Assembly (NCBI RefSeq): GCF_004798865.1
Contig: NW_025336480.1
Span: forward strand, 22,723,206 to 22,787,205
Source of the DNA: Varanus komodoensis
Lineage: Eukaryota; Chordata; Lepidosauria; Squamata; Varanidae
Length of the DNA: 64,000 nucleotides
Direction of reading: 5' to 3'
The translations under genes and the position numbers were made by a program. Positions 10,939 to 23,100 of this stretch are shown here, piece after piece. The stretch's first letter is position 1. The number at the start of each line of letters is the position of its first letter. The notes below the pieces were generated by a model, which worked only from the letters and a program-made list of their open reading frames with translations, was not told where the DNA came from and did no database searches.

Positions 10939-11864
10939 AAGCAAAATTTGTCCTTCTGCAACAAAAGGACAAGCTTGGGCTTCCTGACGCTCGCCCCTTG
11001 CGTGTGGGTGGCACTCTTTTGCCTGCTTCAGCAATAGCACTTACACCTCTGCATCCGAAATACAGGCAGTGATGCTGTGGATAATGTTGGGTCGTGCCAA
11101 CAAGTGGCTGAAGTTTGATACTTGTTCGTCCCCTGCAGGATCCTTCCATTTCGTTTTGCTGCACATGGGTAAACCAGACTGGCCATTCGATGAGTGGCCA
11201 GACCAGTTTCAACACACTTTCTCTTCCCTGAAATAGAACAAAAATCTTGGCAGAACAGTGTGACTGTGTCAGCCCTGCTCTGAACAGAGCAGGAGCAAAG
11301 ATCTGTTCCCCTACAGTCCCCATTACTTTCGCTGTGGCTGCTTGCAACTGGTTGTGCCCAGTAAATATTTTTGTGCATATAACTCCCGGCACTGAAAAGC
11401 AGACCAAGGTGTCCGGGGCAGGAAGGGGAATGGCTGTCCCTGTGACTGGAACAAGTGCGTCTCAGTTTGGCAAAGCCACACCTGAGCCATGACAGCCTTT
11501 CTATTTGTGGGCTTGGGCTTCTCTCTGGTGGGGAATGCAGCCTCATTTTCTGGCTTCTCTGAACCAGGGGATGCAGCTGTTTCAGGACAGGAATAATCTG
11601 CAACTAAACAGTCCGCTCCAAAACTGGAGGAGTTAAGCCCCCAGTTAATACAATTTATGAAATTCAGACTTGGAGCGTAAGAAGTGCTCTAAGGGCTTGC
11701 CTAGTCCGGCTTGTGGTTCCCTCAGTGGCTGGCCAGATGCCCACGGGAAGTCCCCAAGCACATCCTGCTACTTTCATTCCCCAGCCAGCAAATGGCCTAC
11801 AGAGGAAGGTTGCCTCTGAGACTGGAAGCAATACAGAGCGATCATCACTGGTAGCCATCGATTG
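10939..11864. other. Unclassified intergenic sequence
   Basis: Two overlapping minus-strand open frames (169 and 191 codons, 10,898-11,603) have no recognisable domain. I see no other feature. Confidence 0.45.
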
Positions 11865-12245
11865 CCTTCTTCCCCATGAAGTTGTCCAATCGTTTTTCCA
11901 TCACTGCCTCTTCTTAACCATGTGCTGTGTGAAGAAGCACCTCCTTCCATCTGTCCTGAATCTCCCACCAGTCAGCTTCATGGGTTCTGGTACATGGGAG
12001 AGGGATAAAAATGCCCTTCTAGCCACTTCCTCCATGAATAATTTTGTGCACCTCCATCATATTTCCACTAATGTCAAGTCACCCCAAATATTGCAACCTT
12101 TCCTGTTAGGGGATTGCTCCAGCCCCTTGATCATTTCAGTTGCCCTTTTCTCCACTTCCTTCAACTCCACAATAACCTACATTAGGTAGGGTGACCAGAA
12201 CAGAACTCTGTTTTTCCAAGTGTGGTGGCATCATAGAATGAATAT
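11865..12245 (-). mobile_element. CR1/L3-like LINE 3' remnant
   Basis: In plus-strand (antisense) reading: GTGTGAAGAAGCACCTCCTTCC, CTGTCCTGAATCTCCCACC, CCAGCCCCTTGATCATTTC, TGCCCTTTTCTCCACTTCC. This is the antisense signature of amniote CR1-group 3' ends (EERLRELGLFSLEK-type coding in the other direction). It is old. Confidence 0.75.
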
Positions 12246-14180
12246 GGGAAGTAATTTATTTTCAAGGCAATGGTGGACAACCTTGAGAGGCCAAGGGCTC
12301 AGCACTCAGCCTGCTGGATCTGCTTTGGCCCTGCTGACATGACAGCAGGTCAGTAGGGCCACATTTGGTCTTTGTTAGGCTCCATTGTGTTGCACCCTCA
12401 AAATCTGATGGCAAAACAGACTAGCTTCACCCCTGCTGCTCAGTGTGAGGAGTACAGGAACAGGCATTCTGCGGAATAATGGCACAGTTGTGGTCTGGAA
12501 AGGCAGAACCACTGAAATGATTCCCATGTGAGGCCAGTGTCATTTAAGGCGCTCTCCTATGTGTGTTTGGGCAGGAAAAGGTCCCATAGCTCCCAGCTCT
12601 CCTCAGCTAGCCATTGGACTTCCATTGCATTGGCTTTCATTGCTTCACACCCCAAATCTTGAATCTGCTGCTGAGTTGAATTGATTGATAAACTTGTCTT
12701 AGATAAATCTGAAAAACCATTTCTAAGAAAGGCCGGTTTCCTTCTCAAGTGGATTTACTGGTCAAAAGATTTCACTTGTCCATTCAGAAACAAAGGAACA
12801 AAGCTGAATCCAGCTGCTGCCTCCAAATGAGCATTGCCATTTAGTCATTGTTGGGAAGATGGTGTGTCTGTGGGTGTGTGTGACCATTTGCATTCAATAA
12901 AGGAGAATACTGTTCTGGCATCAAGCTGGAATACTCCACCCACTGAATACTAGGTGTACAAGCGAATTAGAATAATTAGCCTTGCAGGCCAGCCATTCTG
13001 CAAGTGCCATTAGGAGTTTAACTAACAATCAGATTAGCATTGAAGGGGGAAATGTAAATATAGTTAGAGGCCCTCTTCACTGGACAATTGTAGTAGCAAT
13101 TTACATGAAGAGAGAAGCACCCTGGCTGCTCTCCACATGGCAAGTTTCAAGGTAAAAAGGGAGCATCTGCAGAAATTGATTACTGCTGGTGCAGTTTCCA
13201 AGGAACTAACAGAGAAAGGCCAGCATTCAGGGGGAGTGGGGGAATATTTGGGGATAATGTCCAATTTCAAACAAAAGAAACTGGAATCCTGGCAGAGTCA
13301 AAATGGCATTCATTTGGGAATAGTGCTATCATGGAGATATCATCTGAGCAGTTATCTAGTCTTCATGCCATCCGTTCTAGGGTGGCCTTGGTCCTCCCCC
13401 ACCCTCAAGACGCAGTCCTCTATTTTAAGGGCTGCCAAAGGCCAAGGGTGGCTTCTGGTTGAACTGTTGTCCTGTCTATTTCATATCTGAAGATAATAAA
13501 CTGTAAGAACTGTACCACATCAATGGTTGCCCCCTCACAGCAGGCCAAACATGGCAGGTGTGCAGGTTACCTGGCTGTTCATTGCCTGTGGTGAGCATTA
13601 GCGTGTTCCCATTCAAATTATAATAGCTATTTCTAAACTGGCCTCTATACATATTAATCAGCATATGGAAATGTCACGCACCAACTGTCTTGGTGATGCG
13701 TCTCCTTATTTCTATGAGCCAGACATTTGTGCTTTGCTCTACAGCACAAACCTAGTGCATATTTCCATCTGGGCTAGCTTCCCGGCAGGATGCAGCCCTG
13801 GGCCCTTCGCTCAGGGCAGGGCACAGCTATGGAGCCCATGCAGCTCTCAGGGGCAAACCCTGAATCTTCCTTCCTACTGGAAGTGCTCCAGCACAGGAAG
13901 AGGCTGTGCAGGGACATTTCCTGCCCTGTGTCCTTCTCTTTGGCCAGCTGGCTGTCTCTGTGTTCTTAAAAGTGCAGGCAGCACCCCCAGGTCTGTCTCT
14001 GGCAACATCAGACACATGAAATAGCTGTCAAGGAGATGGTGCCACTGAGGAGAATGTCTTGAGAAGGTGAAATAAAATCCCACCTTTTCATTTCAAGAAA
14101 GACGATCACCGAAACATAGGGTGACTGCATGGACTTTGCTGGAAAAGAGGGTGAAGGAGGGCAGAGATTTGTGCAACAGT
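12246..14180. other. Unclassified intergenic sequence
   Basis: No gene or identifiable repeat seen in about 1.9 kb. The open frames at 13,137-13,490 and 13,665-14,024 lack recognisable features. Confidence 0.5.
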
Positions 14181-14412
14181 TTATTTATTATACTTATATT
14201 CTGCCTTTTTTCCTTCCAAGGAACTCAGATTAGCTTACACAATTCTCCCCCTCTACCTTTCAGTTTTATCTTAACAGCAGCAGCAACAACTCTGTGAGAT
14301 TCTGCAACTGGCCCAAAGTCACCCAGTTGGCTCCGTGGCTGAGCAGGGACCAGAACCCAGATTGCCCAGATCTCAGACCCGCACCCTTAACCACTACACC
14401 ACACTGGCTCTC
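14181..14412 (-). mobile_element. MIR-like SINE, nearly complete
   Basis: The minus strand has GAGCCAGTGTGGTGTAGTGG at 14,412, AGTTGCAGAATCTCACAG, and the tail AAGGCAGAATATAAG with an AT-rich end at 14,181. The head retains A- and B-box-like tRNA sequence. Confidence 0.88.
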
Positions 14413-14653
14413 AGTTACACATGGTGATTTATATAGTGGAGCAGAGGGTGAGCAGTTGGCCTGTGCACCGGTCTGCTGATTGGGTGCTAAGTATATAAAT
14501 GCTGAATGAAGGAATGAATATAAATGTTCTGTAGGGCTTGGGTTGGACAGATGTCAAATGGATGGCTATCTTTTGTAAAGTAGGCCACAAGGCCACCCTA
14601 CCAGAAAATGGAATTGTATTGGGCTCAATCCTGTTGCAATTAGAGGTGACTAA

Positions 14654-14719
14654 GGCTGCGGTTCTATACACACTTGGGAGAGAACCCCACTCATTTCTCA
14701 GTTGACATATAGAAGCACT
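14654..14719. repeat. Short palindromic repeat of the TGCAATCCTATACA type
   Basis: GGCTGCGGTTCTATACACACTT, CTCAGTTGACATATAGAAGCAC: terminal and central motifs of the family are present in order. Confidence 0.55.
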
Positions 14720-15035
14720 CATTTTGAGACTGATTGGAATCAATGAGGAAAGTCAATTATATAGCGGAATGTGTCGCTTTCTATAGTTGAGTTAGCTCCA
14801 ACCTGTGCATCTTTACCCAAAGGAAATCCCACTGGGAAAGCCAATCTCATTCCCAAGCATGCATAAGATGGTAGCCATGCAACACAATCCCAGGCCTTTG
14901 AACTCAAAAGGGAGTCCTGCCCAGCTCTTTGGACTGACCTCCACTGTCGGCATAGCTGCCCCCCAACCTCGGACACGATTCTGCAACTGCCCTGGGCAGC
15001 TAATTCTAAATTAATCAAAACTCCTTGCAATAGGT

Positions 15036-15163
15036 TATTATTTATTGGGGGTGGTTGTTGTCTTAGTTGTATAATGGTTTTAATTGCCTGATCGTGGGCT
15101 GCCTAGAGATGCTATGGTGCAACAGGAGGCACATACATGGTTTAAACAAACTAATAAACAAAT
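15036..15163 (+). mobile_element. L2-like LINE 3' tail
   Basis: TTTTAATTGCCTGATCGTGGGCTGCC followed by GGTTTAAACAAACTAATAAAC matches the 3'UTR and tail of the L2-like family. The hairpin is mostly decayed. Confidence 0.6.
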
Positions 15164-15840
15164 AGGCTACCTAGAAAAGGGATGGATTTGTTGTTTCAAC
15201 AGGGCAATGCTTAATGTTTAAGTCGCCATTTACTTGCTTACATGTGGGACTGCAAAGACCATTTGAACTGTTTACACCTTGTATAGGAAAGAAAAGGTGA
15301 TGGTTGTTTGGCTGGCAGAGCTGAAGCAACCCAAAGTGCCATCTAGCAAAATAATATTCCTCTTTCCCATTTCATTGTAAATTTCCTCATCACTGGCTTT
15401 ACTTGATCTTCTGCAAATTGGCTTCATCCCATGGCACCCACTTCACACAGTGCTCAATCCTGCAAACTCTCCAGGACCTTCCTCTGGGCACTTGACTTCC
15501 TCCCTTCACAGTTTCCTGTTGCCAGTCGAGCACCATGTTATTTCTTTAACCTTCAGGGGACTTGATTTCATTCAGAATAATAGTAATGATCATAATAATA
15601 ATGATGATGTGTTATCAGAGACTTGCAGCCTGTACATTTTCCCCGGCTCACACGGCTTGTGGTTGCTGTCAAGAGGATGAGAAGTATTAGAAGACTGCTG
15701 GGTTGCCACCAGCAGATGCTATAAGAAAGGGTGAAAATCTCCAGTCAAACCAGTGTGGATCAGTATTTGTGCAATGCTCGTGCCTGCCCGCTGCTCCCTA
15801 AGATGCACCACTGCTTTTTTTTGGTGGTGGTGGGGGGGTC

Positions 15841-15985
15841 TGTTTGGTGCCAGGTGAAGACCTTTTTCTCCTGCTAGGCAGAACTGGTTCCAGTAGAGAA
15901 CTGGTGGGATTTTGGAATTTATTCTCTTGCTGGTTTTAATTAGGTTTTATGCACTGGAGTTGTTTTGTTTTATTCTTCATTACTG
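15841..15985 (+). mobile_element. L2-like LINE 3'UTR fragment
   Basis: TTTGGTGCCAGGTGAAGACC followed by TTTTAATTAGGTTTTATG matches the junction of the ORF end and 3'UTR in the 21.6-kb LINE; the hairpin is missing. Confidence 0.65.
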
Positions 15986-16139
15986 GACAGCCCTAGATCC
16001 CTCTGCTCCGTGGCAAAAAGAGGTATTGTTTCTTCACTGCTCTCACTGTCCCTAAATATACTTGGCTTATCGGTACATATTGGAGATTTGCTCCATCTGT
16101 GCTCAAGCCACCCTCCTGTTTTGTTTCACTGCTCTCAAT

Positions 16140-16600
16140 TACAGGATATGCCATGTAGCCATAGAAGCGCTGCTACAGAGTGGTGCCCCGGAAGAGGGCT
16201 GGGGCAAAGCCTTCCTGAATCTCTCCCTGTAGCAACCGCAGGCCTCTGCTTGTGCTTGGCCCGGTCTCGCAGAGCGAACTGGGCCAAGAAGAAGTCCACC
16301 GATGCTTGTGGACTCCATTGGTACAACCCGCAACTGTCTCCATCCTGTACAGAGTGGCTGCAGGATGTGAAAGAAGGGCCCTGCAAAGGGGCCCTCCAGG
16401 TGCCATTCCCAGGGACGCCCTTGTTCCCTGCTGCTTCTGCTGGTGGTGGCAGCACTGCTGGGGTGGAAAAGGCGAGCTGCTTATGAAGCATGTGGGGCTC
16501 CATTCCTGGCCGAGCAGCCCAGAGCCCAGGAAGCCAAGCACAGGGAATCCAGTGGATTCCCACCCCCAGATGGATTCCTCACACATCCCTACTAAGGAAT
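16140..16600. repeat. Unclassified GC-rich segment, partly repeated at 26.2-26.5 kb
   Basis: The block around 16,486-16,593 (CATGTGGGGCTCCATTCC, AGAGCCCAGGAAGCC, CCCCCAGATGGATTCC, CACACATCCCTACT) has an ordered counterpart around 26,272-26,532. No protein domain is recognised in any frame and I cannot assign a known family. Confidence 0.5.
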
Positions 16601-18186
16601 CAACCAGCCGGTCATCTCTGTATTCCAAAGATCAGCCACGAATTCAAGAAGAACACAAACCAAGTCAGCTGGAGGGCCTCCAAAGCCCTCCAGAACCTGG
16701 ACCCATCAGACTCCGGCAGTGGGCCATCCGAACAGGTCCTCCAGCCATGTAGAGGGAAAACGTTGTCATTAATCTAAATCTCAGCACGCATTGGTATGGC
16801 TGTGACAGAGGGGATGACTCAAGCTCCCCCACTTATCAGTCACTATTCCCCCACCCAGCTGGGAAAGCAGATCCGGAGTGTGTCCTGCCACATGTGTGGG
16901 GCCATTGACATGCCGGGCCACCCCCATGGTTGTCATGAAATCCATGACATATGGAGCTACCCCAGATAGGGTGCGCGCAAGCATGGGTGCTAAGCTGCCC
17001 CAGAGTATCCAGCCTCTAGTGCGCAGTTTCCAATAACTGCATACTCTGAACTGAAGCTGCTGCTTTTGGAGAGAGTTCTTCAGCATATGTAACCAAGCAA
17101 CAATCAGCATCAAACAGAGGAACTTTTTTTCTTGAATATGATGGCATTTACTGCACAAAGGGAATTTTTCAGCATTGCTCCGGTTGCTGGACTTCATTAA
17201 AAAATACTTAAATGTATCTATGTGAAATAAAACTGACTTCCTAATTCAGTTAAGGATGCTCTTACAGGAAGAATTACAAAACCAAAGCTTTTTTGGGATC
17301 GGTGCTGATTGGGCTATTGAAATGCAAATGAAGAGACTTCCTGTCAGTGAGGTGTCAGATCTCTTCTAGCCTGAGAGTCAAATTCAATTTCAGGGATCTT
17401 TGGGGGCTGCATTTCCTTGGTGGGTTGTACCAAAGGGAAACAGGATGGGGCCAAAATGTGCCAGCACATTTCCCTTAAAGCTCTTATGCCTTTTAACTGA
17501 GCTGTAGGACAGCCTGTTCAGTCCTTAAGAATTTGAGGCCGGGGGATGTGGGGGGGGGGGGGGAGCCAGGAAACCACCAAATGCTCTGCAGCCACAGGAG
17601 ACAGGGTGAGACACAACATATAGCCACCTGAGGAACTCTGGAAAGCCATATTGGGATCTGATCAGCAGGACCGAATTTCAGCTCCCATATGCTATAGGCA
17701 GGAGGAGTGTCCCGTCCCACAGTTGCAACAGACAGTAAAAAGGGTTTTTGAAAAGCTACAAATGAATTGTAAATGTTTTGCTTTATATCTCAGGAGGCTG
17801 GAGCAATACTCTCTCTCCTGGCTTCTCACAGGTATGGAAGGGCCTCATCCAGAGTGCCGAAGCCTCTGTGCTTCAGATGTGCAGCTCCGAAAGAGCTCCT
17901 GCATAGGAGCTTCAGGTGAAATGAGCAATATGTTTGGGAATAGTCCTTGCTGTTATTCTAACCCTGCTGAAAGAACAAATCAGGACGACGACTCTGGTTG
18001 AATCCCATCTAGCATCCAAGCCACCAAGGAACAAGCAGGTGGCAAGCAGTTAGTGAACCGTGTCTAGGGTACAGAAGGCAGCTCCCTATCTTTTCCTCAT
18101 TTTCTTTTCTGGGTCTCATGGCCCCATCATATGGAAACTCACTTCCTAGGTCAGGGAGATACATGCATTTCTTCCCTGCTGAATTT
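16601..18186. other. Unclassified intergenic sequence with a poly-G tract
   Basis: No gene recognised. A run of about 15 G lies near 17,549-17,564. Confidence 0.5.
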
Positions 18187-18570
18187 TAGGAGAACCTTAA
18201 ATCCTTTTTCTCCGTTACTTTGCCTTTTTTTCTAAGCTGAACAGTCCCACTTGCTGTAGCTGCTCCTCACAGGGGAGCTTTTGCAGCCCCCTGATCATTT
18301 TTGTGGCCCTTCTCTGTGCTTTTTCTAGTTCAGGTACGGTGATCAGAACTGAACACAGTATTCCAAGTGCGGCCACACCAAAGAGTTGTATGAAAGAAAT
18401 AGTTCTGTTTCCTATTGTCTTCCTAATGATGCCTAGCATGGAGTTTGCCTTCTTCACAGCAGCTGCCCGTGGGCCGGCATTTGCATCCAGTTGTCCACTC
18501 CTACCCCAAGGTCCCTTTCTTGCTATGGGCACAGTTTGGCCCACCACCAAGTGTTACGATTGGATTTTTC
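18187..18570 (-). mobile_element. CR1-like LINE remnant (ORF2 end)
   Basis: The minus-strand frame reads LEKAQRRATKMIRGLQKLPCEEQL.. and VGLFSLEKK, the C-terminal block typical of CR1-group LINEs. The plus strand shows the familiar antisense phrase GATCAGAACTGAACACAGTATTCC. Confidence 0.85.
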
Positions 18571-19414
18571 CCATTTTCCACACATAAAACCTTGATAATC
18601 AAACTGACTTCGGCGAAGGCTCCTGTACACTCTTTGATGGTTGCTATGCATACTGGGTTGTTGCAATTCATCTCAATAGCCTAATTGATCATAATTGTGA
18701 GCCACAGAGAAAAGTCAATGCAATTTAATCTAAGAGGCAAAAACATTGCTTCTACCCAATTTCACGCCATGACAGATAAGCAGCCAAGCACAAGCTAACA
18801 GGATCCTATTATAAAATGAAATTGTGAGGCAGTGAAGAATTGCTTTTTACAAATCACACCATGTTTGTTTAAAATTATGGGAAATGCAATTTCACCATGT
18901 ATTCCTCTTTGAAAGGACAATGTTGCTTCAGGTCATTTAGAACAGGGAACCAAGAGGAGAAACCACAATATACAGCCCACATATCAGCTCAGCATGATTA
19001 ACTTTCTACTTCTCTCATTTTATTCTAAGTGTCAGTGAGGTAGAAAGGGATTAATAAGATATATTCTCTAAGACTTGTTTTGCTAAACAGACTGTTGATT
19101 TGCTCACATTTCCCTCTGTGCCTTGCCTTTTTTGTAAACACTTTTCACTGAACTAGACGTGTTTGGCGTTGAAGCCCACCAATTAAGTATCTGTGCTGAT
19201 TTGCACATCTAGAACAACTTGGCATGGTTTTGAATAAATTGTTTTTTCCCAGGCACAATACATTCAAAACCAACTTAGAATATAGTGCCATCTTCCTTTC
19301 TCTGGATTCTCTTGGGAAATGTCCTGTGCATTCTGGCAGTAGCACCAGACTGGCCCCTTTGCTTATTGGAGGAAATGCAAGGTGAGAAAAAAGACCGCGG
19401 CTTGGATATCCTCA

Positions 19415-19470
19415 GCTATGCTGGCTGGGGATAAAGAGTGTTGTAGCCCAGCACCTCTTGTGAAGTTGGA
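19415..19470. repeat. Fragment of palindromic element (TCCAAAACATCTGG family)
   Basis: TATGCTGGCTGGGGATAAAGAG then TTGTAGCCCAGCACCTCTTG resembles one arm of the element at 37,741. It is short and diverged. Confidence 0.35.
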
Positions 19471-19638
19471 TGGCTCCATTCAGAGGATTCCTGTCTAACT
19501 TGGGTTTGGAGAGAATGAGGTTTATTATAATAGTTATCATTTTTAGTGTTCAGAGTCATTCACATATGCTATCCTAAGAAGGCAGGGCAGCCTTATGATC
19601 TCCATATTGTAGGGAGCCTGAGCCTATGTGGTGAGAGT

Positions 19639-19735
19639 CCTAGAATCATAGAATAGTAGAGTTGGGAGAGGTCATGGAGGCCATCGGGTGCAACCCCTGC
19701 TGTTGCTGAGTCCCGAATAGGTCAGTGCTCAGCTT
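19639..19735 (-). mobile_element. CR1 LINE 3' terminus
   Basis: AGAATCATAGAATAGTAGAGTTGG.. followed by GGCCATCGGGTGCAACCCC is the inverted CR1 3' end, including the CATAGAAT terminal octamer type repeat. Confidence 0.8.
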
Positions 19736-19739
19736 GAGC

Positions 19740-21611
19740 TTTTTGCTGCCAAAGATGGATGAAGAATGGAAAACATTTCCTCCTATGTCATGTAGAGGCA
19801 CTGACATACCACCATTCTTCCATCATGATAAAGTGGTCACCGGGGGCTTCCCAGGAGGACTCGCATCCAGGCATTTCGCAGACCCATCTTGGTCCCACAG
19901 GATGGCCTCCAGGCCCTGCTTCAGTGCTTCTTTGAGCAGCAAGGGTGCTACACAATGTCGCCATGAGTATGCTTGGAATAATGCCAATGATGTGACTCTG
20001 TGTTGGCTGGCATGTGCTCGAGGGGGAGCATTTTGGAGCTGGAGCTGATGATTCAAACAATGCTGTTACTTTTCTTTGAGTGGCCGTTACATTTTCTACT
20101 ATGCAACTAACAATTATCCTGCTGATCTGACAGACTGTATAGGACTCACAACAGAAAAAGAGCAACAGAAAATCAAATAGACCTTGAAATAATTCTTTGT
20201 TGTTATTATATTCTGTTAAATAATACCAACTGGGCAAAAAACAGATCAAGACTTTTTCTTGCCTAGTCCTTTTGGTCTTGCTGTTTGTAAGTAATTGATA
20301 TGACTTTCTATTTAACAGTAATTACAGAAAGGACAGCAGAGGAGCATTTGCTCAAAAGCGCATTTGCAATCAATAGGAGCAAAGCATTTTGCTAAAGATA
20401 TACTTTGCCCCTGTCCATTGTGAAGGGGCATTTGAATCAATCCCAAATAGAGCTGCCAAGGATGTTTTTTTCCCAACTGAAGAGGAATATAATAACTAAA
20501 TGTGGGAAATTTCACAAAAAGTCAATAATTATTATTGCTTCTACCAAATTTATGTCTACAATTTTAACTTATTAAAACTTAATTCAAATCAAAACTTACT
20601 TAAATGGATTAATTCTTAATTAAAATTGACAGTTATTACATAAAAATGCTTTAATGTGGATATCAACTAAATGATACTTCCTCTTATAGCATATTTACAA
20701 ATCTACAAACAAATTAGTAATTGGGTTTTTTTCTTTTCCCTTTTATCATTTGCTCTGATAAAACAATATCATAACAAGAAAGTTAGTTTCACAGAGCAAA
20801 TTAACCAGTTTGGTCATTGTATATATAAAGCTTAATAGTAGCTTTTTTCATTCTTTTCAAAATTTATTTTGAATGGCAGCAAAGCATTTCTTATGGTTAT
20901 GATCTTTAAACTGGACAGGACTGTCCTCTGTAAACTAGGTCATGCCACCACTGGCCACCTTAGAGGCTAGGGTAGGAAGAAAACGATGTGAAGGAAGATA
21001 GTGTCTTGACCTTGAGCTAGTGCTGGGTGCAGGGGGAAGCCCAGCTAGTCTTTGCATTTGAATAACAAAGGTTGGAACTTCCTTCATGGGCAGGACTGCT
21101 CCTTCCATCCAGGGAAGACTTCTGACCTGGGAAAGCATTTCCATTGGTGCAACAGGGCAGGGGTCCATCTTTGTTGATCTCTCTCTCCCTGCGCTCCCCT
21201 CTTATCTGCATCAGAGGGTTGGGAAGCACCCTGGAATAAAGAGGGAAGATGCTGCTGGCAGCTGCAGGGGAAATGGGAACCAGCAAAGATCCCTTGCCCC
21301 CTTTCCACTGGGGCAAGCATTCTAAGCAGAACTCTCTGCAGTGTAGAAGAAAGTGGAGCCGACCCACTGAATCTAATGAGATGTCTTTGTGGATTAGGAC
21401 CCGCTTTGTCAGGCAGATGAGGCATTCCCTTCATTTGTATGCATGTGGTGGCTTTTCACTAGCAGAAAGCACACCATCTTGCACAAAACTTCGGGTCCAA
21501 TTTTTGTTCCCCCCACCCTCACTTATTGTGGCCCTGAGAATCAGCTAGTAGGAGTTGGAACCATCTGGATCCACCCTTAGATAGAACATATAGCATGGGT
21601 ATTATATATAT
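19740..21611. other. Unclassified intergenic sequence
   Basis: AT-rich from 20.3 to 20.9 kb, otherwise featureless. Overlapping open frames around 21,017-21,434 show no recognisable domain. Confidence 0.5.
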
Positions 21612-22925
21612 AGCATCCCGTTTCTGGGCAAGGTGTTAGAGCGAGTGGTGGCGGGACAACTCCAAGCACTCTTGGATGAAACTGATTATCTGGACCCATT
21701 TCAGTCCGGCTTCAGACCCGGGTACGGTACTGAATCTGCCTTGGTCGCCCTGTACGATGACCTGTGCAGGGAGAAGGACAGGGGGAGTGCGTCCCTGTTG
21801 GTTCTCCTGGACCTCTCAGCGGCTTTCGATACCATCGACCATGGTATCCTTCTGGATAGGCTGGCGGGATTGGGGGTCGGAGGCACCGCTTTGCGGTGGT
21901 TCCGCTCCTATCTCAACGACCGATTCCAGAAGGTGGTGTTGGGGGACTATGGCTCTGCGCCATGGCAGCTTTGCCATGGGGTACCGCAGGGTTCCATTTT
22001 GTCCCCTTTACTGTTCAATATCTACATGAAACCGCTGGGAGAGGTCATCAGGAGGTGTGGGCTGCGGACCCATCAGTATGCTGATGATACCCAGCTCTAC
22101 CTCTCGTTCTCCACCAATCCAGGTGAGGCAGTGGCTGTACTGAACCGGTGCCTGGCCGAGGTAATGGGCTGGATGAGGGCCAATAAACTGAAGCTCAATC
22201 CAGACAAGACGGAGGTCCTGTTGGTTGGCGGTTCGGGCTTCGGAGAAGGTGACCTGAACCTTGTCCTAAATGGGGTTGCACCCCCTCCTAGGGACAAGGT
22301 CCGCAGCTTGGGAGTGCTCCTCGACCCGGAGCTTTCACTTGAAGCTCAGGTGACAACAGCGGCGAGGAGCGCTTTCCTCCAGCTTCGGCTGATTCATCAG
22401 CTGCGCCCCTACCTGGAGTACGACTGCCTTGCAACAGTGACTCATGCGCTGGTGACTTCCCGTCTTGGCTTCTGTAACGCGCTCTACGTGGGGCTACCCT
22501 TGAAGACAGTCCGGATACTTCAATTGGTTCAGAATAGAGCTGCCAGGCTGCTGACGGGGACTGGACGTTATGTTCACATGACTCCAGTCCTCCGTCAGCT
22601 TCACTGGCTCCCCATTGAAGTCCGGGCCCAATTCAAGGTGTTGGTAATGACCTATAAAGCCCTAAACGGCTTGGGTCCTGGTTACCTGAAGGAGCGCTTA
22701 CATCCATATTTGCCCAGTCGCCCCCTGAGATCGGCGGGAGAGGCCCTTCTCCGGGAGCCCTCCGTGAGAGAAATTAGGAGGGTGGCTACTCAGAGAAGGG
22801 CTTTCTCAGCGGTGGCACCTAAGTTATGGAATGCGCTCCCCAGAGAGGTCCGCCTGGCGCCATCGTTATTTGTTTTTCGGCGCCAGGCTAAGACCTTTTT
22901 ATTTAAGCAACATTTTAAATGCTAA
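21612..22925 (+). CDS. L2-like ORF2 fragment: reverse transcriptase and C-terminal domain
   Basis: The enzyme copies LINE RNA into DNA at a nicked target. Numbering from the GTG at 21,633, motif A is LDLSAAFDTID (59-69, catalytic Asp60), motif B is GVPQGSILSP (116-125) and motif C is YADD (149-152), so all catalytic aspartates are present. The C-terminal part carries the conserved run RAARLLTGTGRYVHMTPV and ends with a block containing RRAFSAVAPKLWNALPREVR, also found in the older fragments at 60-480 and 10,671-10,938. There is no natural start codon: the frame opens at the truncation point (..PFLGKVLERVV), and the apelike endonuclease that normally precedes it is absent. It is therefore not a functional gene on its own. 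Confidence 0.85.
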   Translation, partial: SIPFLGKVLERVVAGQLQALLDETDYLDPFQSGFRPGYGTESALVALYDDLCREKDRGSASLLVLLDLSAAFDTIDHGILLDRLAGLGVGGTALRWFRSYLNDRFQKVVLGDYGSAPWQLCHGVPQGSILSPLLFNIYMKPLGEVIRRCGLRTHQYADDTQLYLSFSTNPGEAVAVLNRCLAEVMGWMRANKLKLNPDKTEVLLVGGSGFGEGDLNLVLNGVAPPPRDKVRSLGVLLDPELSLEAQVTTAARSAFLQLRLIHQLRPYLEYDCLATVTHALVTSRLGFCNALYVGLPLKTVRILQLVQNRAARLLTGTGRYVHMTPVLRQLHWLPIEVRAQFKVLVMTYKALNGLGPGYLKERLHPYLPSRPLRSAGEALLREPSVREIRRVATQRRAFSAVAPKLWNALPREVRLAPSLFVFRRQAKTFLFKQHFKC

Positions 22926-23100
22926 ATGCAATTGAATTTTATCTGGCCAGGGCGGCTTATTTTATAATGTGTGTTTTAATTAAGATTATTTTATATGGAT
23001 ATTTTAACTGATTGTTTTATCTATGTTGTAAGCCGCCCCGAGGCTTCGGCGAATGGGGCGGCATAAAAATGTTTTAATAAATAAATAAATAAATAAATAT
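21612..23100 (+). mobile_element. L2-like LINE, 5'-truncated, young
   Basis: This segment holds the reverse transcriptase to 3' end of a non-LTR retrotransposon: an open frame to 22,925, a 3'UTR of about 110 bases, a hairpin (23,032-23,062) and an (AAAT)n tail to about 23,098. The endonuclease half is missing, as expected from 5' truncation during target-primed reverse transcription. The base before the element and the base after the tail both run into TATTAT-type sequence, suggesting an imperfect target duplication. The intact frame implies recent insertion. Family assignment (L2, Jockey superfamily) rests on RT motifs and tail; a close CR1-group relative cannot be excluded. Confidence 0.88.

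Noticed and set aside
11028-11603. 191-codon minus-strand open frame
   Set aside because: Overlaps another frame of 169 codons on the same strand; no domain recognised in either.
21633-22925. 430-codon frame as a host gene
   Set aside because: RT motifs with YADD, missing 5' part and LINE 3' tail show it is a truncated LINE.
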